DNA of 50,601 bases, taken from the NCBI GenBank assembly GCA_013822395.1, contig PNKK01000016.1, forward strand, positions 1-50,601. Reading direction: 5' to 3'. The notes under the pieces were generated by a model. That model worked only from the letters and a program-made list of their open reading frames with translations, was not told where the DNA came from and did not search any database. The stretch comes from Anaerolinea sp. (GTDB lineage Bacteria > Chloroflexota > Limnocylindria > Limnocylindrales > CSP1-4). The position numbers and the translations under genes are program-made. Positions 14,324 through 23,844 of this stretch are shown here, in pieces. How positions within the stretch are numbered: position 1 is the stretch's first letter; each line of letters begins with the position of its first letter.

Positions 14324-15650
14324 GCGTCGACGACGAGGCCGAACTCAATTGCCTTCTTCACGTCGAACGTCCAGGGATCGAGGAAGCCGCGCAGCTGGAC
14401 CATGAACACGCGGCGCGCCAGGTCGGTCAGCGCCGCCAGGTCGAGGTCGCACGCGGCACAGGCGAAGCGGTCGGCGGTCGGCTCGCCGGGGACCGAGCCG
14501 GCCGACCAGAGGCCCTCGAGCGCGTGGAGGATGTCGCGGTCGAGCGCGGACAGCGAGCGGTTCGTGATGTAGTCGAGGTACTGGTCGACCTCGAGGACGC
14601 GGGGCAGCGGGAACACCTCGCCGTCGTCGCCGAGGTACGCGTAGGTGACCGAGGAGCAGGTCGGGAAGCAGCACGGGATCGGGACGAAGTCCGACGCGCG
14701 GAACGTGCCACCCGGGTGCTCGTCGAGCCGCCGGACGACGTCCGGGATCGTCATCCACCGGAGCGGATCGTGATCCGGGTGACGGCCCGTGTGGGTGACC
14801 GGCTGGAACATCACGCCCCGGACCGCGGGATGCTGCAGCCCGAACTCGACGATCGGCCCGACCTCGTGCTCGTTGACGTCGCGCTCGACCACTGCCACGA
14901 GCATGACATGCAGGTCCGCCTCGGCCAGGCGGCCGAGCGCCCGAAGCTTCGTCTCGAGGAGCGGCTCGCCCCGGATCGCGCGGTACGTCTCGTCGGTCAG
15001 GCCGTCGAACTGGAGGTAGATCAGCGGCCGCCGGGCGGCGAACTCCTCGAACCACGGACCGCCCTCGGCGATCCGGAGACCGTTCGTGTTGACCATCGTG
15101 AACCGGATGTCGCGCCGCTGGGCGGCGTCGATCATCGCGATGAGCTCCGTGTGGATCGTCGGCTCGCCGCCCGAGAACTGGACGACCTCTGGGTGGCCCT
15201 CGAGCTCGACGAAGCGATCGAGCATCCCCTCGACGAGGCCAGGGTGAGGTTGAAGCCGGACCCGGCGTTCGCGAAGCAGACCGGGCAATCGAGGTCGCAG
15301 GCGGTGTTGACCTCGATGAGCGCAAGGCACGTGTGCTGGCGGTGCTCCGGACACAGCCCGCAGTCGAATGGACGGCCGCACTCGACCTCGGTGGAGATCC
15401 GGGTGGGCGCCTGTCCAGGCTTGTTGAACTTCGCCTGCTCGACGTAGGCCCGAGCGTCCGCGTAGACCAGACCCTCGAACCAGCCGTGATCCGGGCAGCG
15501 CTTGCGCAGGAAGATTTGGCCCTCTCGGAGCAGCACCTGGGCGTCGATCGCGACTCGGCAGACCGGGCAGATCGATCGCGTGACCTCGTGGAGGATCGCT
15601 CCGTCCGGGCGGGGGACTGACAGGCGGGTCGCGATAGGAAATGGACGCAT
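14314..15650 (-). pseudogene. radical SAM protein (Tes/MJ0619-like) with internal frameshift and lost C-terminus
   Basis: From ATG 15650 the first frame encodes a zinc-ribbon-like N-terminus ('SICPVCRVAIDAQV', 'KRCPDHGWFEG'), then 'CGLCPEHRQHTCLALIEV' and the radical SAM cluster 'CDLDCPVCF' (CxxxCxxC). After 'GSGFNLT' near 15240 the meaning shifts to another frame, which continues with 'LVEGMLDRFVELEGHPEVVQ' and 'FSGGEPTIHTELIAMIDA' and ends at 14314. One missing base near 15236-15243 explains the shift. The Cys-rich N-terminus resembles tetraether synthase/MJ0619-type enzymes that alkylate or methylate inert carbons. The expected C-terminal Cys segment after 'FLDPWTFDVKK' is replaced by methyltransferase-like sequence. 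It is broken unless these are sequencing errors. Confidence 0.7.
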
Positions 15651-15812
15651 AGCGCCATCTCAGCCTCAGGTCTCGAGCGACCGGCTCAGATCGGGCGAGA
15701 TCAGCGCGAACGCGTGGTTGCCCTGCAGGTCCGAACGCTTCGACCTGGACCCTTGACGGTCGTTGTAGACGAGGTTCCACCTCTCGGAGCGAGGGCTCAG
15801 CGATGAGGTAGG

Positions 15813-15891
<79 letters not shown>

Positions 15892-16185
15892 ACCGAGGTG
15901 CCCGTTTGACAGGGCCTGCGGATGATAGCAGAGGGTCACGCAGCTACCCTTGCGCACGGTCTCCGTGCCCGTTCGTTCACATCGACACTGGGTGACGGCT
16001 GGGCGCGTCCGCCAGCGGCAGGCGTCCGGTCGGCACGGCCTGCCAAGCGCGGCCCCGCACGAGTCCAGCGCCCAGCCGGGTCGCCAGGCTCGCGAATCAG
16101 GGGCGGGCGTGTCGAGTCGTCACGCGGTGACGAGATGATCGGGCCCGAGGGACGGCGCTCGCGGCCCAAGGCCTTCTCCGGCCCT
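15892..16185. other. intergenic stretch with the tRNA promoter, no gene seen
   Basis: About 290 nt between the tRNA and the MFS transporter. Apart from a -10-like element near 15922 I see no credible coding frame: the frames open here are Arg/Pro-rich and have no recognisable motif. Downstream of the MFS stop codon I see no clear U-tailed terminator. Confidence 0.5.
15922..15930 (-). promoter_or_regulatory. extended -10 promoter of tRNA-Pro(CGG)
   Basis: The minus strand reads TGCTATCAT here, an extended -10 element (TGn plus TATCAT) about 30 nt before the tRNA 5' end. No good -35 box is visible at the standard distance, which fits the extended -10 class. Confidence 0.5.
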
Positions 16186-17451
16186 TCAGACCGCCTCGAC
16201 CGGTTCGGGGGCGAGCTCACGTGCGGTGGCGCGGCCGACCACGTCCCGGACCGGGAACATGACGACTGCCGCTGCCACGAATGACGCCGCCATGGCCCAG
16301 AAGACGATCGGCAGGCCGGCAGTCTCTCCCATCATCTGAATGATCGCGCCGTAGAGCGCGGTCCACAGCGACCCGACCCCGAACGCGAGCGTGAAGTAGA
16401 CCGCGAAGGCGGTGTCGCGGATGCCCGCGGGCGCCGCGTCGGCGAGGAGGGCCTGGAGCTGCGGGCTCTCGGCGAAAGAGAAGAGGCCCATGACCGCGAG
16501 CCCGGCCCACAGCCCGAGCAGCGAGGACCCCGCGGTGATGAAGATCGCGAACCCGACTGCGCCACCCAGGTACGCCCCCACGATGACCGGCCGCCGCCCG
16601 ATCCGGTCTGACAGCCAGCCGGCGGCGAGCGGCATCGGGACGGACAGGACGATGAGGCCGCCGTACATCAGGTCGGTGGTCGAGTCCGGCAGCCCGAGGA
16701 CCTTCGAGAGGTAGATCAGGGCAAACAGGTTCGCCACGCCGAGCCCGCGGCCACCGCCGCCGAGGACCGAGGCGAGGTAGACGCGGCGGAGGACGCGATC
16801 GGCGAGAACGACGCGGAGCGCCTGGCGGACGGTCCCCTCGGCACGGGCGGCGGCCCGGTCCGTGCCGCGTTCGCGGACCCAGCTGACGATGGCGATCGCG
16901 ATCAGCGCGGCCGGCAGCCCGAAGATCACCGAGACCCCGCGCCACCCGACGGCGGCGAGGAGGAGCGGACCGGCCAGTGCGACGACGACCGTGCCGACGT
17001 TGCCGCCGGAGATGTGGGCGCTGATCGCAAAGCCGCGCCGCTCCGGCGGGAACTGCTCGGCAAGAAGCCCGTTGCCGACCGGATGCTGTGGTGAACCCCC
17101 GATCCGGGACGCGACGTTCGTCAGTGCGAAAGCCCCGAAGTTCTGGGCCAGCCCCTGAGCGGCGAAGCCGACACCGAAAAGGATCCCGCCGATTCCCATC
17201 AGCCAGCGGCGCGGGACGTGGCGGGTGAGGACGGCGAAGCTCGCCTGGACGAGGCCGGAGCCGATCGCCCCGGCGGCGGCGACGAACGGGACCGCCTCCA
17301 CGCCAACGCCGAACTCGTCGATCACCGCCAAGAAGACCATCGGCAGGATCACCGCCTGGGCATGGTTCACCGCATGGGCGATGGACAGCAACCAGAGGGT
17401 CCGCTCGGGGTGGATCTCGGGCGCCGTCACGGCGCCGGGCTGATACGGCAC
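16186..17451 (-). CDS. major facilitator superfamily transporter
   Basis: The protein of about 421 residues has roughly twelve hydrophobic segments. MFS loop signatures are present: 'RHVPRRWLMGIGGILFG' between segments 2 and 3, and 'GWLSDRIGRRPVIVGAYLGG' (motif A) in the second half. 'HAVNHAQAVILPMVFLAVI' near the start resembles fosmidomycin-resistance-type (Fsr) transporters. It would be a proton-driven exporter or importer in the inner membrane; the substrate cannot be predicted. GTG 17451 and GTG 17430 are both possible starts, and neither has a convincing ribosome-binding site. The open frame reaches 17592, but that part is Arg-rich and unlike MFS N-termini. Confidence 0.82.
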   Translation of the reverse strand: MPYQPGAVTAPEIHPERTLWLLSIAHAVNHAQAVILPMVFLAVIDEFGVGVEAVPFVAAAGAIGSGLVQASFAVLTRHVPRRWLMGIGGILFGVGFAAQGLAQNFGAFALTNVASRIGGSPQHPVGNGLLAEQFPPERRGFAISAHISGGNVGTVVVALAGPLLLAAVGWRGVSVIFGLPAALIAIAIVSWVRERGTDRAAARAEGTVRQALRVVLADRVLRRVYLASVLGGGGRGLGVANLFALIYLSKVLGLPDSTTDLMYGGLIVLSVPMPLAAGWLSDRIGRRPVIVGAYLGGAVGFAIFITAGSSLLGLWAGLAVMGLFSFAESPQLQALLADAAPAGIRDTAFAVYFTLAFGVGSLWTALYGAIIQMMGETAGLPIVFWAMAASFVAAAVVMFPVRDVVGRATARELAPEPVEAV

Positions 17452-17706
17452 CGCGAGAGGATCGCACGTCGGCCCGACCGGCGGGTACCCGTCGCGCGAG
17501 GCCCGCCGAGCGCCGCCTCCGAGCGCTGATCGGCACGTCGGCCCGGACCGGCATCGACTTGAGCCGGCCGGGCGCCGTTGCTGACGAATCAACGGTGCGG
17601 CCGAGCGTGAGTGGACGGCTCGCGGACCGAGGTCGCGGCATGCGCCGGGCGGCGGGTGGACTGGCGTCCGGACCGCGACAGGCTAGCCACGTGGCGGCCG
17701 GGGGCT

Positions 17707-19887
17707 TCAGCCGCGAGCACCGGCCGTGACGGCCCTGGACGCATCGCTCCACGGCGCCGGCCGAGGCACCGCGCCGCGGATGGTCTCGAAGCCGGTCGTG
17801 TTGGCCAGGACCTCGACCTCCCTGCCGCGGAAGCGCAGGCCGACCGCGCCGCTGCCGGCGCGCAGGTTCCGGATCGTCACCTCCGGCAGCCAGTCGGGCA
17901 GCGCAGGATCGAGGTAGAGACGCGATCCGGCCGCGTCGGTCGTCGCGTGGATCCCGCACAGGACCGCGATCATCCGAAAGATCGAGCCGGCGGCCCAGGC
18001 CTGCGGCACGTTGGCGCCGAGGTACTGGACCGGGAAGCTGCCCTCGTCACGGGGCAGCCCGGCGAACAGCTCCGGCAGGCGGTTCGCCTGGAAGCGCTCG
18101 CTCGCATCGAACAGGCCGCGCGCCACCTTCGCCGCCTCGGCGTCACGGCCGTAGCGCCTGAAGCCACCGGCGATCAGGGCGTTGTCGTGGGGCCAGACCG
18201 TGCCGGTGTGATAGCTGAACGGGTTGTACGCAACATGGTCGGATGACAGCGTCCGGATCCCCCAGCCCGACCACATGTCGGGCGCCATCAACCGGTCCAC
18301 GACCCGCGCGGCCCGGTCCGGCGGCACGATCCCGCTGGCCAGGCAGTGCCCGGCGTTGGAGGCGACCGACTCGATCGGCCGCTTCTGCCCGTCGAGTCCG
18401 AGGTAGTAGGTACCCTCGGCTTCCCACCAGAACGCGTCGTTGAAGCGCTCGTACAGGGCGTTGGCCTCGGCCCGCAGGCGGGCGCCCTTCTCCGCGTGCC
18501 CCAGGATGTCGTAGATGTCGGCCATCCGCTGCTTGGCGTCATAGACGTAGCCCTGCAGCTCGCACAATGCCAGCGGCAGCGAGGCCAGCGAGCCGTCGGC
18601 GTTCGGGATGGCGTCCCCGGCGTCCTTCCAGCCCTGGTTGTAGTAGCCGTGCCGGGAGCGTGTCGCGTACTCCTGGAAGCCGTCGCCGTCGCGGTCCCCG
18701 GACCGGTCGATCCAGCCGATGGCCGCTTCGGCGTTGGGCAGGTAGCGGCTGAGAACACCCTCGTTGCCGAGCCACTGGTGGAGGTACGAGATGACGATCA
18801 CGAACAGGCTCGTCGCGTCGTGCGTGCCGTAGTACGGCTGAAAGGGCAGGATCCGCAGCTGGGCAAGCTCCCCGTGCCGGATCTCGTGGGGAATCTTGCC
18901 CGGCTCCATGTCGCGCTCGGGATCGTCCTCGGTCGCCTGGAGCTCGGACAGCCGACGGAGCGCGCCGGCCGCGAACTCCGGGTAGCCGCTGATCCCCTGC
19001 ATCGACACGACCAGCGAGTCGCGCCCGAACAGGGTCACGAACCAGGGCACCCCGGCGGCCGGAATGAACACACCCTTCTCGAAGGTCGGGTCCTCCAGCT
19101 GCAGCGAATCCATGTCCAGCTGGGCCTGATCCCAGGCCCGCTTCACGGTGTGGTTCGGCGTCTCGAGACGGACATGGCGCAGGCGCGGCAGGGTCTGCTC
19201 AGGGCGTGGTCCGGCAACCGCGTTGCACGGCAACGTGCTGGGCCGGCGCTTGCCGTGGCTCAGGGGCAGCCAGCGCAGGCAGGTGTGCCAGACGCCCTTC
19301 GGGGCCACCTCGGCGACGAAGACGAACCGTCCGTTGGCGTACTGGGGCGGGCTGTCCGAGCGATCGGCCTGGACGGCGAGCGCGCGGACGAAGTCGCCGT
19401 TCGCATACGTCGTTCGAAGCTCCCGCGCGGAGCGGAACCAGCGGGCGTTGATCTCGCCGCGGCGCACCAGCTGGCCGGCCTTGACGTCGAAGATGTCGGC
19501 GAAATCGGACTCGATCTCGATCTCGATCGTCAGGCGGACCGGACGCCGTCCGTGATTGACGATGTCGTAGTCCTCGTGGACGCCGCCGGAGACGGTTCGG
19601 TCGAGCCGAAGCGACAGGCTCTGGCGGGGCACGATGCCGTCGCGGTCGAGCAGCTCGGGATTCGTGAACTCGAATCGGGACGAGTAGAACTGGACCGGGG
19701 ACGAGTTGAGCAGGAGCGGTCGCCGGCCGTTCAGGAACAGCTCGTAGCCGGATACGAAACGTGTGTCGCGGGCGAAGAAGCCCTCCTCGGCCTGGCGCTC
19801 GATCCGGCCGTCCGGCTGACAGACGACGAACCGGTCGTCGCGGTTCATCGTGATCGTGGAGGGGCCGACCTGGATGGGGAGGGTCAC
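17707..19887 (-). CDS. glycogen-debranching-family glycosidase (GDE N-terminal plus six-hairpin glycosidase domain)
   Basis: The 726-residue protein has an N-terminal beta-sandwich 'glycogen debranching enzyme N-terminal' domain ('RDDRFVVCQPDGRI', 'FFARDTRFVSGYELFLNGRR') and a C-terminal (alpha/alpha)6 barrel. Barrel motifs include 'WFVTLFGRDSLVVSMQG', 'YNQGWKDAGDAIPNADGSLA' with likely catalytic acids, and 'YHTGTVWPHDNALIAGGF'. Members hydrolyse alpha-linked glucans or related oligosaccharides. No signal peptide is seen, so it acts in the cytoplasm on sugar brought in by the ABC importer of this operon. GTG 19887 overlaps the upstream membrane-protein stop (GTGA). Confidence 0.85.
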   Translation of the reverse strand: MTLPIQVGPSTITMNRDDRFVVCQPDGRIERQAEEGFFARDTRFVSGYELFLNGRRPLLLNSSPVQFYSSRFEFTNPELLDRDGIVPRQSLSLRLDRTVSGGVHEDYDIVNHGRRPVRLTIEIEIESDFADIFDVKAGQLVRRGEINARWFRSARELRTTYANGDFVRALAVQADRSDSPPQYANGRFVFVAEVAPKGVWHTCLRWLPLSHGKRRPSTLPCNAVAGPRPEQTLPRLRHVRLETPNHTVKRAWDQAQLDMDSLQLEDPTFEKGVFIPAAGVPWFVTLFGRDSLVVSMQGISGYPEFAAGALRRLSELQATEDDPERDMEPGKIPHEIRHGELAQLRILPFQPYYGTHDATSLFVIVISYLHQWLGNEGVLSRYLPNAEAAIGWIDRSGDRDGDGFQEYATRSRHGYYNQGWKDAGDAIPNADGSLASLPLALCELQGYVYDAKQRMADIYDILGHAEKGARLRAEANALYERFNDAFWWEAEGTYYLGLDGQKRPIESVASNAGHCLASGIVPPDRAARVVDRLMAPDMWSGWGIRTLSSDHVAYNPFSYHTGTVWPHDNALIAGGFRRYGRDAEAAKVARGLFDASERFQANRLPELFAGLPRDEGSFPVQYLGANVPQAWAAGSIFRMIAVLCGIHATTDAAGSRLYLDPALPDWLPEVTIRNLRAGSGAVGLRFRGREVEVLANTTGFETIRGAVPRPAPWSDASRAVTAGARG

Positions 19888-20579
19888 GGGCGCGCCCCGG
19901 CGAGATGGGCTTCCAGACCGTCGGCGGCCGGATAGACGTGGCGGCAGGCGACGAGGGCGATGAACGCGAGGCCGATCGTCAGCAGGGCCACGGTGAGGAT
20001 CGCGCTGACCACGGCGATGACCGCGACGAGCGAACCCAGCGCACCGAACCGGACCGGGTGGGCCAGCATCAGCAGGCCAGCGAGGCGAAGCCGCTCGGAT
20101 ACGGGCCGGTGGGCACGAAGCGGATCCACGATCAGCGGCCAGGCCACGATGGAGCCGCACCACAGAACGATCAGGCCCCACGCTGCGAACGTCCCGATCA
20201 TCCAGCCCATGGGTTCGCTGCCGGACAGCCCGATCGCCAGGTTCGATCCGAGGACGATGGTTGCCGCGACGGACGCCAGGCCGAGGAGGAGAGTCGGCCT
20301 GGCGCCCGCACCGAACGCTGCAGGCAGGTCGCGGCGCGCGGGATCCGCGCCGTCTCGCACGACCCGGGCCGCAACCCGGAAGATCCCAGCCGTCGGGAAG
20401 GCCAAGAGGGGGCTCAGCAGGAGCGCGCCCAACGGCCAGATCAGGCCCACGACAAGCACACCAACCATGCCGGCGCCCCACGCCACGTTGGCCGGCACGA
20501 GTCGACCCGAATTGAAATAGAAGTCCGTCAGTGCCGACCGCACCACGCTCGTCAGGCGCGGGGCTTCTGGCAACCCCAC
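19884..20579 (-). CDS. DUF624/YesL-like membrane protein
   Basis: This 231-residue protein has about six hydrophobic segments and the N-terminal pattern 'SALTDFYFNSGRLVPANVAW', followed by 'PLGALLLSPLLAFPTAGIFR' and 'AARVVRDG', resembling the DUF624 (YesL) family. Those proteins are commonly found beside carbohydrate ABC importers, with unclear function. GTG 20579 follows the permease stop by 4 nt and its stop overlaps the glycosidase start, so it belongs to the same transcript. The longer open frame to 20741 is Ser/Arg-rich and lies inside the permease gene. Confidence 0.7.
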   Translation of the reverse strand: MGLPEAPRLTSVVRSALTDFYFNSGRLVPANVAWGAGMVGVLVVGLIWPLGALLLSPLLAFPTAGIFRVAARVVRDGADPARRDLPAAFGAGARPTLLLGLASVAATIVLGSNLAIGLSGSEPMGWMIGTFAAWGLIVLWCGSIVAWPLIVDPLRAHRPVSERLRLAGLLMLAHPVRFGALGSLVAVIAVVSAILTVALLTIGLAFIALVACRHVYPAADGLEAHLAGARP

Positions 20580-20583
20580 GAGC

Positions 20584-21489
20584 TCAACCCTTGACGCCAC
20601 TGGCCGCGATGCCCTCCACGAAATAGCGCTGGAAGAAGAGGTACAGGATGAGGATCGGGATCGTCGCCATGACCACCGTGGCCATGAGCGGCGGCCAGTT
20701 CGTCCCCATGCCGCCGGCCAGCCGGAACTGGCTGAGCCCAACCGGGAGCGTGTACTGGTCCTGGTCCTGAAGAATGATCAGCGGCCAGAAGTAGCCGTTC
20801 CACGTCCCCTGGAACTGGAGGATCGCGACGGCCGCGAGCGCCGGTCCGGCAAGGGGCAGCATGACCTGCCAGAACGTCCGGAAGAAGCCCGCGCCGTCCA
20901 TCCGGGCGGCCTCCTCGATCTCGCGCGGGATCGACAGGAAGTACTGGCGCAGCAGGAAGATGCTCGTGCCGCTGACGGCCAGGATCAGCATCACGCCCGC
21001 GTACTGGAGCACGCCCTTGGTCAGGCCGAGGAAGTTCAACAGCAGATAGACCGGGATCAGGCGCAGCTGGTCCGGGATCATCAGCGTCGCGAGCACGATG
21101 AGGAAGAGCACCTCTCGACCCCGGAATCGGAGCCGGGCGAAGGCGTACCCCGCCATGCTGCCGAAGACGAGGTTCGTGATCGTGACGACGACCGCGATGA
21201 TCGCGCTGTTGAAGAAGAGCCGGGGCAGGGGTGGGGTGAGGTTGGTGAACGCGTACTCCCATCCCCCCAACGTGAAGGGCTGCGGAATGATCGTCAGGCG
21301 TACGGAATCCGGCAACGTCTTGAACGACGTGATGACCGACCAGGCGAACGGCACGAACATCAGCAGCGCGTACCCGATGAGGATGGCGTAGGCGATCCGC
21401 CGTCGCCAGATCGCGCCCCGGTCCCCGACCGGCAACTCTGCCGCGACCGCACCTCCCTTCCGGTTCGACGTGGCCGCCCGGCCGATCAT
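20584..21489 (-). CDS. carbohydrate ABC importer permease (MalG/UgpE type)
   Basis: The 301-residue CUT1-type permease has six predicted membrane segments, an N-terminal 'YALLMFVPFAWSVITSFKTL', and the EAA loop 'PREIEEAARMDGAGFFRTFW' followed by 'QVMLPLAGPALA'. The C-terminal 'FFQRYFVEGIAASGVKG' is a hallmark of MalG-type subunits. It pairs with the MalF-type permease encoded 10 nt upstream. Confidence 0.93.
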   Translation of the reverse strand: MIGRAATSNRKGGAVAAELPVGDRGAIWRRRIAYAILIGYALLMFVPFAWSVITSFKTLPDSVRLTIIPQPFTLGGWEYAFTNLTPPLPRLFFNSAIIAVVVTITNLVFGSMAGYAFARLRFRGREVLFLIVLATLMIPDQLRLIPVYLLLNFLGLTKGVLQYAGVMLILAVSGTSIFLLRQYFLSIPREIEEAARMDGAGFFRTFWQVMLPLAGPALAAVAILQFQGTWNGYFWPLIILQDQDQYTLPVGLSQFRLAGGMGTNWPPLMATVVMATIPILILYLFFQRYFVEGIAASGVKG

Positions 21490-21499
21490 GGCACGCCTC

Positions 21500-22444
21500 C
21501 TACCATGACGGCGCCTGGCCGAACAGTCGACGCTGGACGAGCGTCGCCCCGAAGATGACCACGAACAGGGCGATTCCCACGGCGGCCGCGTACCCGAAAT
21601 CGAATCGTGAGAAGGCAGCGTTGTAGAGGTACAGGACCATCGTCATCAGGGCGTTGTTCGGGTCCCCGGCGATACCGCCGGCGATCGCCGCCTGGTCGAA
21701 CAGCTGCAGCGCACCGATGACCGCCACGGTCGCGACGAAGTAGTGCCCGGGCCGCAGGAGGGGCAGGGTCACGTGCCGGAACGTCTGCCAGGCGGTCGCA
21801 CCGTCGATCGCGGCGGCCTCGTAGACCTGGTTCCCGATCGACTGGAGCGATGCGAGGTAGAACAGCATGAATGTGCCCGAGGTCGTCCAGGCGTTGAGGA
21901 TGATGACCGAGTTGAGGGCCGTGTCCTGGTCGCCGATCCAGTTCTTGTTCGGTCCGAAGCCGAACAGCTCGAACAGCGGGTTGAGGCCCATGGCTCCGCG
22001 GACCGTGTTGAACAGGCCGTCCGGCGAGACGATGAAGATCCACAGGATCGTGATGGCCGCGGAGCTCGCGATCGCCGGGAAGTAGAACGCCGCCCGGAAG
22101 AACGTCCGACCGCGGATCTTCTGGTTGACGATCACCGCCAGCGACAGGCCGATGACCATCGTCAGCGGGACCCACACGAGCGTGTAGTAGACGGAGTTCT
22201 GGATCGCACGGAGAAAGATCGGGTCGCCCAGCAGGGTGCCGTAATTCTCCAGGCCCTTGAAGTCCACCGGCCCGGATCGCACGTTCCATTTCCAGAGGCT
22301 GATGAACAGCGCGTAGAAGATCGAGCCGATGTTGAGGACGAGGAACAGGATCATCGGCACGGCGATCAGCGCGTAGGCGGCGATCGCCTCCGACCGACGC
22401 TCGAGGCGAATGCTCGACCGTGCCCGGGCCGTCGGTGCGGCCAT
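21500..22444 (-). CDS. carbohydrate ABC importer permease (MalF/UgpA type)
   Basis: The 314-residue permease carries 'PMILFLVLNIGSIFYALFIS' as its first membrane segment, 'FRAAFYFPAIASSAAITILW' in the middle, and the EAA loop 'GNQVYEAAAIDGATAWQTFR' followed by 'HVTLPLLRPG'. The partner ATPase is not encoded in the operon; such importers often share one MsiK/UgpC-type ATPase encoded elsewhere. The gene begins about 85 nt after the binding-protein stop, across two strong stem-loops that may lower its expression relative to the binding protein. Confidence 0.93.
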   Translation of the reverse strand: MAAPTARARSSIRLERRSEAIAAYALIAVPMILFLVLNIGSIFYALFISLWKWNVRSGPVDFKGLENYGTLLGDPIFLRAIQNSVYYTLVWVPLTMVIGLSLAVIVNQKIRGRTFFRAAFYFPAIASSAAITILWIFIVSPDGLFNTVRGAMGLNPLFELFGFGPNKNWIGDQDTALNSVIILNAWTTSGTFMLFYLASLQSIGNQVYEAAAIDGATAWQTFRHVTLPLLRPGHYFVATVAVIGALQLFDQAAIAGGIAGDPNNALMTMVLYLYNAAFSRFDFGYAAAVGIALFVVIFGATLVQRRLFGQAPSW

Positions 22445-22462
22445 CCTGCATCCCTCCCGTGG

Positions 22463-22499
22463 CCGGGGCGGCGGTGGCCGTTGGCCGGAGCCGCCCCGG
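22463..22499 (-). promoter_or_regulatory. intercistronic stem-loop 2 (binding protein to permease)
   Basis: CCGGGGCGGC (22463-22472) and GCCGCCCCGG (22490-22499) form a perfect 10-bp stem; a GGCC/GGCC pair inside the loop can add a short inner stem. There is no T-run, so it is more likely an RNA-stabilising or attenuating structure than a rho-independent terminator. Confidence 0.5.
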
Positions 22500-22506
22500 G
22501 AGTGGC

Positions 22507-22529
22507 GCGCAGCGCCTCAGGCGCTGCGC
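22507..22529 (-). promoter_or_regulatory. intercistronic stem-loop 1 at the binding-protein stop codon
   Basis: GCGCAGCGCC (22507-22516) and GGCGCTGCGC (22520-22529) form a perfect 10-bp stem with a 3-nt loop, touching the stop codon of the binding-protein gene. Such 3' hairpins commonly protect binding-protein mRNA from decay and give uneven expression of binding protein and permeases. No T-run follows. Confidence 0.55.
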
Positions 22530-23815
22530 TACTGGCTGAGCGCCTTGTCGATGGCGGCCCTGGTCGCGTCGACGACCGGACCGGCATCGTACGTCTTGCC
22601 CTGGATCTGGGCCGTGAAGGCATCCTGGAACGCCTTCTGGACGTCCACGTAGCCGGGCATGAACCCGGAGCCCGGGCGAGCATAGTCGCTGCCCTTGGCC
22701 AGGACTTCCTTGCCGGCCGGGATCGGCACGTCCCTGCGCGACGGCAGGGCAACGCCACCGGCGGTCCACTTCTCCATGCCGTCCTTGCCGGCCAGATAGG
22801 TCAGCAGGACGAAGGCCTGATCCTTGTTCACCGAATCGGCGCCGATCGAATAGCTGACGGTGTATGAGATGGTCACGGGGCTGCCGGACGAGCCCGTCGG
22901 CATCTCGGCCCAGCCGTACTTGATATCCGGGAAGGTGCTGGCCATGTACGGGTCCACCCAGCCGCCCTCGAAGGCGATCGCGACCTGACCCTTGCCCAGG
23001 GCCTCGCCGCACCAGCCCGATCCGAGGTCGGCGGCCGTCTTGCCGATCCCGTTCTTGAACAGGTCGAGGTACCACTGAACGGCGGCCCTCGACGCGTCCG
23101 TCGAGATCTGCTCGGTCGCCCCGTCATCGCTGACGAGCGAGCCACCCTGCGCGTACAGGAATGCCAGCCCCCGGTCGAGCCCCGGGTTCAGGCAGATGGG
23201 AGCGGCAAGCCCGGACTGGCCCACGAGCGCGGTCGCGGCGCTGACCAGCTCATCCATCGTCTTCGGCGGCGAGGTCACGATGGTGCTGTTGTAGGCCATC
23301 GCGATGGTATTCCCGTCCTTGGGGAATCCGTAGGTCTTGCCGTCCTTGCCCCTGAAGATCGAGGCGTACCCGTCGAAGAACTGGCCCGTGTCAAACCCGG
23401 ACTTGGCGATGTAGTCGTCGAGCGGGGCGAGGAATCCCTGGTCGATCCATTCCTGCGCATATTCGGCGTTGACGTAGAAGAGGTCCGGTACTTCGCCCGA
23501 GCTGATCTTCGTGATCATGACCGTCCGGTAGTCGCCGGCGATGGGCCTGTAGTCGACCTGGATGTTCGGATACTGGGCCGGGAACCCGAGCAGCGCTTGG
23601 GTCAACGCCTCGCCCTCCTCGGGCGACGAGCGCCAGCCGGACAGGATGGCCGGGCCACTGATGGCCGTCGGATCCCAACCGGTGGATGCTGTCTCACCCG
23701 GGCTCGCGCTCGGACCCGGCCCTTCAGTCTCCGCAGGGCTCGGAGAGGCGGTTCCTCCTCCGCACGCGACGGCCACGAGGCTGGCCGCGGCCGCCAATAC
23801 CAGCAGGCGACGCAT
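22529..23815 (-). CDS. extracellular carbohydrate-binding lipoprotein of ABC importer
   Basis: The 428-residue protein has a lipoprotein signal with 'SLVAVACGGG' (Cys18), a Ser/Pro/Glu linker, and a SBP_bac_1-type fold: 'VPDLFYVNAEYAQEWIDQGF', 'GKTYGFPKDGNTIAMAYN', 'GGVALPSRRDVPIP'. It belongs to the CUT1 (maltose/oligosaccharide) cluster. The ribosome-binding site GGAGGAA lies about 9 nt before the ATG. Two GGTCAC-type dyads upstream and the LacI gene immediately beyond suggest repression released by the imported sugar, probably an alpha-glucan oligosaccharide given the glycosidase in the operon. Confidence 0.92.
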   Translation of the reverse strand: MRRLLVLAAAASLVAVACGGGTASPSPAETEGPGPSASPGETASTGWDPTAISGPAILSGWRSSPEEGEALTQALLGFPAQYPNIQVDYRPIAGDYRTVMITKISSGEVPDLFYVNAEYAQEWIDQGFLAPLDDYIAKSGFDTGQFFDGYASIFRGKDGKTYGFPKDGNTIAMAYNSTIVTSPPKTMDELVSAATALVGQSGLAAPICLNPGLDRGLAFLYAQGGSLVSDDGATEQISTDASRAAVQWYLDLFKNGIGKTAADLGSGWCGEALGKGQVAIAFEGGWVDPYMASTFPDIKYGWAEMPTGSSGSPVTISYTVSYSIGADSVNKDQAFVLLTYLAGKDGMEKWTAGGVALPSRRDVPIPAGKEVLAKGSDYARPGSGFMPGYVDVQKAFQDAFTAQIQGKTYDAGPVVDATRAAIDKALSQ

Positions 23816-23844
23816 TGGTTCGTTCCTCCATCCGCGGACCTGGC

